From NCBI GenBank assembly GCA_026988025.1, contig JALSMB010000071.1:1-33798 (forward strand): a DNA stretch of 33,798 nt, in the 5' to 3' direction. The position numbers and the translations under genes are program-made. This DNA comes from Candidatus Altimarinota bacterium. Lineage in GTDB: Bacteria; Patescibacteriota; Gracilibacteria; BD1-5; UBA6164. This document shows positions 28,083 through 33,798 of this stretch, piece by piece; the first letter of the stretch is position 1; the number at the start of each line of letters is the position of its first letter. Below the pieces are notes generated by a model. It had not been told where the DNA came from and did no database searches. It was given only the letters and a program-made list of their open reading frames with translations.

Positions 28083-28995
28083 TATTTTGTATGCATTGAT
28101 ATTCTTTTTCAGTTGTACAGTAGAAAACTTTATTTTTTATTCTTAAATCTATATAAACTATAGTAGATTTATTTATATTAAATTTTTCTTTATTTAATAT
28201 TGAGAGTTTTTCTATTTGTTCATTAATTAGAGAGTTCAGATTAAATATTAGAGTAGTATTTTTATCTGTTATTATATGTAATTCTCTTTCAGTCATATAA
28301 TATTTTAATTCTTTTATATTAATATCTATTATATTTTCTTTTACTTTTTCTACTATATAAGAAATATTTTTAATAAAATATGAATTTAATATTTTTTTAT
28401 AATCAATAAATTTATTTTTATCAAACTCTTTTACAACTTTTAATTCTTTTAAGTTATCTGAATATGAAGAGGGTATTAAAGTTCAATTTTCAGTAATTAT
28501 AAAGGATTTTCAATTTACCATTGTATTAAATACTCACTTATATGAACTTATATTTATTTTTAAAGTGCTAGGTAATTTTATACTAGTATTTATATCTTTT
28601 ATATTTTGTTGATAATCTTTTAAACGATTTAAAATATCTATTTCTTTTGTTGTGAATATAGATTTTCATCTATATTTATCAGTAGCTTTATATGCTATTG
28701 TCATATTTGTTATATTGTCTTGTTTAATTATTTCTATATATTGTATTCTAAAAATAGGTCAAAATATTATATAAAGTAATATAATAAATATTATAGCAAT
28801 TCATCAAAAATAATAATAAAGATTATTTTTTCATAGAAATTTTAATTTATTGAAATCTATATTATTAAATGTTAAACATTTTCTTTTTTTTATAAAAGTA
28901 GTTTGCTCCATTTTACTTAAATGAAGCCAACTTTTATTAGGTTTTTTTCTTTTACTATTTTTAGTAAAAATTTTTTTAATTATATTTAAAGGCAT
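28057..28995 (-). CDS. ftsQ: FtsQ/DivIB-like cell division protein
   Basis: 312 residues. A basic cytoplasmic N-terminus (KKRKPNKSWLHLSK) precedes one membrane segment near residue 55 (YYFGGIAIIFIILLYIIFGPIF). Then comes a POTRA-like region (IEIIKQDNITNMTIAYKATD, with a later RLKDYQQNIKDIN) and, near the end, NINKSTIVYIDLRIKNKVFYCT, which fits the yiDLR-x-x-x-x-v strand that closes FtsQ beta domains. FtsQ links early and late divisome proteins in the periplasm. The motif is suggestive and the architecture right, but divergence is high. It follows rbfA by 10 nt, so they form an operon. The track ORF 28057-28296 is only its 3' end. Confidence 0.6.
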
Positions 28996-29005
28996 AGATA
29001 TATAT

Positions 29006-29338
29006 TTATATTGATTTAATTACTTCACATACTTCTTGTCAGATTGCTCATCTTTCATCATATCTAAATCTAATCTTGGGTAGTTTTCTTATATTTAAAG
29101 CTCTGTTAAATCTTCATTGAATTTCTCTATTATGTTTTGCTAGAGTTTTTGGTAAAATTTCTCAATTTAATAATGAACTAACAAATATATCAAGATATGA
29201 TAAGTCAGAACTTATTTTTACTGATGTAACAGTTATTATTCAGAATGTTAATTCTGAGTCATCTAATTCTTCAAGTATATAATGAGAGACTAATTCTCTA
29301 GAAATACTTTCTAACTTTTTTATTCTTTCTTGATTCAT
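29006..29338 (-). CDS. rbfA: Ribosome-binding factor A
   Basis: 110 residues with TGA as Gly. RbfA binds the 30S subunit and helps 16S rRNA 5'-end maturation. The sequence follows the family: an N-terminal helix (RIKKLESISRELVSHYILEEL), ITVTSVKISSDLSYLDIFVS (the KH-like core with the conserved v.vspDl..a.vyvs pattern), then LAKHNREIQGRFNRALNIRKLPKIRFRYDE, where the kinked helix and final strand lie. Length is standard. It is the first gene of a minus-strand unit with the FtsQ-like gene and divergent from rpsU. Confidence 0.88.
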
Positions 29339-29405
29339 TGTTTTGTATTATCTCACTAAAAATTATATATATTTATATATGTTAAATATATTTATTTATT
29401 TAGTT

Positions 29406-29433
29406 TTGACAAATAATTATTTATTAATATAAT
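29406..29433 (+). promoter_or_regulatory. Strong promoter of rpsU
   Basis: Consensus TTGACA, 16-nt spacer, TATAAT: the best promoter match in the window. Transcription should start near 29440, leaving a leader of about 60 nt. Confidence 0.75.
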
Positions 29434-29446
29434 CCCGTTACTATAA

Positions 29447-29466
29447 GTAGAGAAGGACTTTTCTAC
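29447..29466 (+). promoter_or_regulatory. Leader hairpin and Shine-Dalgarno region of rpsU
   Basis: GTAGAGAAG / CTTTTCTAC form a stem of about 8 bp with a GGAC loop at the start of the rpsU leader. Further down, AAGGGAG lies 9 nt before the ATG (29487-29493), one of the few Shine-Dalgarno sequences in the window. bS21 leaders are autoregulatory in several bacteria, so this could be a control element, but this fold matches no leader I can name. Confidence 0.45.
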
Positions 29467-29501
29467 ATTTAAAATTTAATTTCCATAAGGGAGATAGAAA
29501 T

Positions 29502-29702
29502 ATGATATACGCAATAAGAAATGAATGAGAAACTAATGAAAAACTAATTTTAAGATACAAAAAAATGTTTTTTCAATCTAGAATGACTGCAAAAATAAGA
29601 TCTGAAAGATATGCTGTTGGTAAACTTTCAAAGAAAAAACAAAGAGAATCTGCAATCGTTAGAGAACATTATAGAATGTTAAATACTAAAGTTTACTTTT
29701 AA
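29502..29702 (+). CDS. rpsU: 30S ribosomal protein bS21
   Basis: 66 residues, typical bS21 size. It lies at the 30S platform near the anti-Shine-Dalgarno. The start MIYAIRNEGETNEKLILRYKKMFFQSRM and the basic RSERYAVGKLSKKKQRESAIVRE match the family pattern (v.v...e..e.alrRFkr......v....r......k.S.krk). One Gly (residue 9) is TGA. It is too short, because of that TGA, for the ORF track. It has a strong promoter, a Shine-Dalgarno and a terminator, so it should be highly expressed. Confidence 0.85.
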
Positions 29703-29713
29703 GTAGAACTTTC

Positions 29714-29747
29714 AAAAATAAAAGCTAATTTTAGCTTTTATTTTTTT
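29714..29747 (+). terminator. Terminator of rpsU
   Basis: Stem AAATAAAAGCTAA / TTAGCTTTTATTT with T-run. Confidence 0.88.
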
Positions 29748-29792
29748 GTTTTATTTAGGAAAGTTATATAATATAATTAAATATATTAAACA

Positions 29793-29850
29793 AAGTTTTT
29801 CGCAATCTAACACTTTATTCATATAGTAAATGCTTAAAACTTTTTATTAA
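29793..29850 (+). other. Possible structured leader upstream of U32 gene
   Basis: AAAGTTTT near 29795 and AAAACTTT near 29840 can pair around a loop of about 35 nt, and the second arm runs into TTTTTATT. It looks like a weak hairpin/attenuator before the U32 gene. The rest of 29750-29887 is AT-rich leader with no feature that I recognise. Confidence 0.25.
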
Positions 29851-29887
29851 TAATATTTAATTATTTTTAAATAATATAAATATAAAA

Positions 29888-31258
29888 ATGTTTAAAAAAA
29901 TAGTTTGATTAGGTTTTTCTACAAAAGGTAAAAAAGCTAAGGATTTAGAAAAATATATTGCTTCATTAGTGGAAGGTTGAGCTAATGAGTTTTTTACTGG
30001 TTATAATCCTAGCTACTGGAGTGATAAATTTGGTTTTGAAGTAAGTCCAAATGGTAGATTTGCAGAACATGAACAAATAACTGATATAAATACTTTAAGA
30101 GCAGTAATAGATGAAGTTCATAAATATAATTTAGAAATATTTATAAACTTAAATGCATGGTATTATACCGATCAAACTATGCCACTTATTGAAAAAATGG
30201 TAGAAGAATTCATAGAAATTTGAGTAGATTGAATAATATGTGGAAATATAAGTATATTAGAATATTTAAAAGAATTATGATATAAATGAAAAATAAATAT
30301 TTCTACTATAATGGCTGTTTATAATTCTGAAGCTATTAAATTTTTACTTGAAAATTATGAAATAAATAAAATTATTTTATCAAGAGAAATTACTCTTAAG
30401 GAAATTGAAGATTTAGTTACAGAATTTAAAGATACTCAGTTTGAAGTATTTTGAGAAGGTGATTTTTGTAGATATAATAATTGATTATGTTTTGCTGAAC
30501 ATAAGTATTGAGCAAAAGACATTTGTACTATTGTAGTAAATGATTTAATTTTTAAAAAGAAATATAGAGCTGATTTCAAAGATTTTTTATTAAATCCTGA
30601 ATTAAGTAATGAACAAAAAACAGAAGAAATGGATGATGAATATTTAGATATTTTTGAACAAATAGCAAGTATTTTAGGGAAGATAGAAATTTGATTATTA
30701 GATAATAAGATTTTAGAAGAAGAGTTAGTAAAAATAATAAAAATTTCAAAAAATAGAGTGGATTTATTTTTTGATGCTATGAAATGAATAAATGATAAAA
30801 GAAATACAAATATTTTAACTTATTTAAGAGCTTTGAAATATTTAACCTTATCCCAACCTTCTCCTTTGAAGGAGAAGGAGCAAATAGAATTTGAAGATTT
30901 AAGAGATGAAATTGAACAAAGTGTACAATCAGGTATCAAATATCTAATGGACAAATCTAAAGAGCTTTGAGGTATACCTAAGCTTAAAGCTTTAGAATTA
31001 TGAAACTTTTATTCAAGATGAGATAATTTAAATCTTTATACTTATTTATTTTTCTCTAAATTCAAGAATATAGAAACAGTTAAATTTCCTACTAGATGAA
31101 GGAATTATAATGAAAAAATAAAAATAATAGAAGAAGTTTTAAATAAATGAAAAGTAGATAAAAAATATTTAGATAGGGGGATAAATATTGAAAGAACTCA
31201 TTATGATTTAACTTATTTATTTGGAAAGAAATTATGGTTTAGAGAATTATTAAAATAA
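29888..31258 (+). CDS. Peptidase U32 family protein
   Basis: 456 residues with TGA as Gly. U32 proteins (collagenase-like) include enzymes that work in tRNA or rRNA hydroxylation and ubiquinone synthesis as well as putative proteases. Seen here are a TIM-barrel-like N-terminus (LVEGGANEFFTGY), VHKYNLEIFINLNAWYYT, IEIGVDGIICGNISIL, INKIILSREITLKEIEDL and then FGEGDFCRYNNGLCFAEHK, where U32 proteins have their cysteine-rich signature. The C-terminal half is helical with a palindromic element inserted in frame at 30845-30881. The exact subfamily is not certain. Confidence 0.75.
30845..30881 (+). repeat. Palindromic element inserted in frame (copy 2)
   Basis: ACCTTATCCCAACCTTCTCC followed by TTTGAAGGAGAAGGAGC: perfect 10-bp arms CCTTCTCCTT / AAGGAGAAGG. 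It encodes TLSQPSPLKEKEQ inside the U32 protein, in the same reading phase as copy 1 in the Rhs gene (2048-2084). Confidence 0.6.
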
Positions 31259-31323
31259 TTTGTAATTGCAAGTTTTATAAATAGAATAATTCTCGTTATA
31301 ATTTATTATTTAAAAAATATCAT

Positions 31324-31617
31324 ATGAAAATATTAGCATTGTTATTAATAACTGTATTTATAGCTAGTTGTACATGAGAAAATAGAGAAGGAATGGTTAA
31401 AGATGAAAATTGAAACCGGGTAAAAATAGAAGAAACTAAAGAAGCTATGCCAGAAGAAACTAAAATGGAAGAGGCTACAATAGAAGAAACTGAAGTTATG
31501 CCAGAAGAAACTGAAGTTATAGAAGTTCAAACTGAAAGAGTTAAATCAGAAGCTGAGCTTAAAAACCCTGAAAGATTTGATCCAGTTACTGGAGCATCTT
31601 TACCTGATCCTAGATAA
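31324..31617 (+). CDS. Small lipoprotein ending in an ApbE flavinylation-type motif
   Basis: 97 residues. The signal KILALLLITVFIASC gives a lipobox with Cys at residue 18, so the mature protein is about 80 residues on the outer face of the membrane. The middle is acidic and repetitive (EETKEAMPEETKMEEATIEETEVMPEETE), with no folded domain visible. The end, RFDPVTGASLPDPR, contains D-x-x-T-G-A-S, the consensus in which ApbE attaches FMN to the last Thr/Ser. apbE begins 5 nt after its stop. I infer a tethered, covalently flavinylated electron carrier. Without a structured FMN-binding domain this would be unusual; coincidence of a short motif is possible. The reverse ORF 31345-31530 is a shadow. 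Confidence 0.65.
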
Positions 31618-31622
31618 TTTAT

Positions 31623-32513
31623 ATGTTTAAATTAAATTTAAATAAGTTTTGAACTAAGTTTAATCTATTGATAATAGATGAGTTTGATAATTTAGATTTA
31701 GAAAATGAAATAAATAATTTATTTATAAATTATGAAAAAATATTTTCTAGATTTAAAAATGACTCTGAATTATCTATTTTAAATAAAAATAAAAGAGCTG
31801 AATTATCATCTCTTTTTTTTGAGTTATTTAAAAAAAATATTGAATTAAATAATTTAACTAATTGATTTTTTAATCCATTTATAGATGTTGAGAGTATTTG
31901 ATATAGTAATAAAAAATTAGATTTAAATTATACTAAAAAAAATAAAATACTATTTAATGAAAATTTTGAATTAAAATGAAATTTATTAACTTTAAAAAAT
32001 AATTCTAATTTAGATTTTTGATGAAGTTGAAAGTGATTTTTTGTTGATTATGTAAGTTTATATTTAAAAAATAAAGGTTTTAAAAACTATTTTATAGACT
32101 TTTGAGGGGATGTTTATGTATCTTGAAGGAAAAATAAAGATGATATTTGGAGAATATGAATAGAAAATCCTTTTTTAATTTGAGAAACAATAGGATATAT
32201 AAATTTAACTGATAGTTCTATTTCTAGTTCAGGTAATTATTTTAGAAATTGGGATATTAATTGAAAGCAATTTCATCATATAATAAATCCTTTAAATAAT
32301 TTAAATGAAAATGAAATAAAAATGATTACTATCATATCTAAAAATACTTATTTTTCAGATTCTATAGCTACAGCTTTATTTAATATGTGAATAAAAAATG
32401 CAATATTATTCTTAAATAAAAATAATATTGACTGATTAATAATATGAATGAATGCAAAAGCTTATTTTTCAAAATGATTTATAAAAAAATATTGATTTAA
32501 AAAGGAATATTAG
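31623..32513 (+). CDS. apbE: FAD:protein FMN transferase (ApbE family)
   Basis: 296 residues with TGA as Gly, TAG stop. ApbE transfers FMN from FAD to a Thr/Ser of target proteins. The order of blocks is typical: NKFGTKFNLLI start, SRFKNDSELSILN, DFGGSGKGFFVDYVSLYL, YFIDFGGDVYVSG, SSISSSGNYFRNW, FHHIINP (conserved His) and TYFSDSIATALFNMG with the metal-binding Asp. There is no signal peptide or lipobox, so it may act in the cytoplasm before target export or be a non-secreted variant. It directly follows the lipoprotein carrying a flavinylation-like motif, a strong hint of a substrate-enzyme pair. It is slightly shorter than most ApbE proteins (about 320-350). Confidence 0.88.
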
Positions 32514-32580
32514 ATTATTATTCTTTACAAAAAAAATAAAGTAATTACACTAAAAACATATTAAAATTAACAATAAAACT

Positions 32581-33351
32581 ATGTGAAGAGGTCCAGTTGT
32601 TGCTAAGAGAAGAGATGCAGTTAATGCTGTTAAATGAAAAGTTTTTGCAATTCATGCAAAACTTATTGCTATAGCTGCTCAAAAATGAGCAGATCCAGAT
32701 ATGAATGCTTCTTTACATGCTGCTATAGTGAAGGCAAAAAAAGAATGAGTTCCAAATGAAAATATTGATAGGGCAGTTAAAAAGGGTAGTGGTGCTGATA
32801 AATCAGCTGCACAAATAGAACAAATAACTTATGAATGATATGCTCCTGGTTGAGTTGCTGTTATGGCTACAGTTTTAACTGACAATAAAAATAGAACTGT
32901 AGCAAATATAAGACATATTTTTAGTAAATATAGTTGAACTATGGGTGAAACTTGATCTGTGTCATGGATGTTTCATAGAAAATGAGTTATTTTTATAGAC
33001 CCTGCTAAACATAGCTATGATTCTATAGAAGAGACTATATTTGAAACAAATGCTGAAGATGTAATAGTTGAAAAAGATTATATTAAAGTTTTAACAAGTT
33101 TGGAAGATTTTAATGAAGTTGAAAAATTTTTAGAAGATAAATGAATTGAATTTATAGAAGCAAAAATTGATTTTGTTCCTGATAATGAGGTTGAGGTAAC
33201 TGATTTTGATAAAGCTTTAAAAATAAAAAAAATGATAGAAGCTTTTAATGATGATGAAGATATTTCAGAAGTTGCAACTAATGAGATAATAGCAGACGAA
33301 TTAGATAAAGAAGTGGAAGAGTTTATTGAAAAAAATACATTTAGAAGTTAA
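32581..33351 (+). CDS. yebC: YebC/PmpR family transcription/translation factor
   Basis: 256 residues with about a dozen TGA-Gly codons, including the second residue (ATG TGA, Met-Gly). YebC-family proteins act as transcriptional regulators and, for some members, help ribosomes at polyproline stretches. Visible family blocks: GRGPVVAKRRDAVNAVKGKVFA (a variant of the usual GHSKW start), a HAAIVKAKKEGVPNENIDRAVKKGSG block, [50 protein letters not shown] and the acidic C-terminal domain. Length is standard. It ends at a terminator and converges on rpmG. Confidence 0.93.
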
Positions 33352-33381
33352 AAAGATACTGGTTTTAAACTAGTATTTTTT
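33352..33381 (+). terminator. Terminator of yebC
   Basis: Stem AGATACTGGTTT / AAACTAGTATTT-type hairpin directly after the stop, followed by a T-run. Confidence 0.7.
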
Positions 33382-33388
33382 TACTATT

Positions 33389-33420
33389 AAAAAAAGATAA
33401 TCTTTCGATTATCCTTTTTT
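33389..33420 (-). terminator. Terminator of rpmG
   Basis: Stem AAAAAAGATAATC / GATTATCCTTTTTT with TTTC loop; the minus-strand T-run follows. It overlaps the rpmG stop at 33409. Confidence 0.8.
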
Positions 33421-33591
33421 AATTTCTTTCATTTTTAAAACTTCGTGTTTTCTAGTTACTTTATTGTATTTTCTTAGAGTAGGTCCTTTAGTTCCAGCTT
33501 CATAATTCTTTTTTTGAATATTAGTTGTATGAACCATGTTTCCAGTTTCAGTAGAATAGAAAGCAACGTAAGTTCTTTTACCTTTAGCCAT
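33409..33591 (-). CDS. rpmG: 50S ribosomal protein L33
   Basis: 60 residues. The sequence MAKGKRTYVAFYSTETGNMVHTTNIQKKN...LRKYNKVTRKHEVLKMKEIKKG matches L33 including the xLRKYNPxxRKH-like block. It has no Cys, so it is the zinc-free (C-minus) form. All Gly codons are GGN and no TGA occurs, as for HU. It is transcribed on the minus strand. The upstream 33592-33676 is AT-rich with no clear promoter that I can fix. Confidence 0.9.
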   Translation of the reverse strand: MAKGKRTYVAFYSTETGNMVHTTNIQKKNYEAGTKGPTLRKYNKVTRKHEVLKMKEIKKG

Positions 33592-33676
33592 CTTTGCTTA
33601 TTTTAAAATATAAATTGTTTTTTTACTGAGTGATTATATAAAAAAAGTGTTTATATGCAAATTTTTTTAACTAAAA

Positions 33677-33719
33677 AATAGTTTTGTTATATAGCAACTT
33701 GCTATATAACAAAACTATT
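33677..33719 (-). terminator. 21-bp perfect palindrome, probable minus-strand terminator
   Basis: AATAGTTTTGTTATATAGCAA and its exact reverse complement are separated by one C. On the minus strand the stem is followed by a run of five T, so it probably ends a gene lying beyond the right edge. The stem is about twice as long as most terminators here. Confidence 0.5.
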
Positions 33720-33729
33720 GATATTTTTA

Positions 33730-33761
33730 TGAAGAGAAAAATCTCCTTTTTGATTTCTCTT
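33730..33761. repeat. Second inverted repeat near right edge
   Basis: GAAGAGAAAAATC and GATTTCTCTTC pair with a two-base bulge around TCCTTTTT. It lies 11 nt from the long palindrome. It may be a second terminator or part of the 3' end of a gene beyond the window. No coding region is visible from here to 33798. Confidence 0.4.
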
Positions 33762-33798
33762 CAATTTGTTTTTATTTTATCCTATATGTAGAATTTCG

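Noticed and set aside
31345-31530. Minus-strand Phe/Ser-rich ORF with repeats
   Set aside because: Antisense to the lipoprotein; its repeats mirror the EET repeats of the plus strand.
1-33798. CRISPR array, tRNA, rRNA or complete insertion sequence
   Set aside because: No regularly spaced direct repeats, no tRNA T-arm-like motifs and no transposase were seen on reading both strands by eye; a tRNAscan/Infernal run would be needed to exclude small RNAs.

Overview
The window is very AT-rich and its genes are readable only if UGA is decoded as glycine (genetic code 25). With that code, tyrS, murA, metK, apbE, rbfA, pilC and many others become full-length, and TGA falls at invariant glycines such as the MetK nucleotide loops, the MurA catalytic loop and the TyrS class I signature. 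This points to a Candidate Phyla Radiation bacterium of the Absconditabacteria (SR1) / Gracilibacteria (BD1-5) type. TAA is the usual stop and TAG is rare. Arg is almost always AGA/AGG, most genes have no Shine-Dalgarno sequence, and gene ends are packed against short intrinsic terminators. I saw no rRNA, tRNA or CRISPR array. The standard-code ORF track shows mostly fragments; the coordinates below were re-derived with code 25.

Layout. (1) 1-3.98 kb: a decaying surface-protein/Rhs locus with an SdrD-B-like domain end, a small membrane protein, a nonsense-interrupted small exported protein, partial second copies of two of these, and a headless Rhs (YD-repeat) fragment with an intact core and a probably frameshifted variable tip. 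(2) 3.96-10.2 kb: HTH/nucleotidyltransferase-like protein, HIT protein, tyrS, stand-alone cNMP-binding protein, TtcA-like PP-loop enzyme, FecR-like exported protein, odd thioredoxin-fold protein, ribosomal protein L25. (3) 10.4-16.9 kb: membrane-anchored PP2C-like pseudophosphatase, murA, a kinase-like protein ending just after DFG, and three unknown genes. (4) 17.0-17.9 kb: a dapB-like gene with no TGA-Gly codon, CGN arginines and a strong Shine-Dalgarno, probably recently acquired. (5) 18.0-21.4 kb: PrsW-like protease, SAM-I riboswitch plus metK, TraB-like protein. (6) 21.5-27.0 kb: a VirB2-like pilin, then a type IV pilus operon (PilN-, PilO-, PilC-like, three prepilins, a PilX-like protein). 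(7) 27.1-33.6 kb: HU, RsbW-like kinase, FtsQ-like protein and rbfA, bS21, U32 peptidase, a tiny lipoprotein followed by apbE, a YebC-family regulator, and bL33.

Most notable: the 97-residue lipoprotein ends in a sequence matching the ApbE flavinylation consensus (D-x-x-T-G-A-S) and lies 5 nt upstream of apbE, which suggests a minimal flavin-carrying lipoprotein and its dedicated modifying enzyme. Two copies of a related palindromic element are inserted in the same reading frame in two unrelated genes (Rhs and U32), resembling Rickettsia palindromic elements. All assignments come from reading the sequence by eye; no database search was possible.
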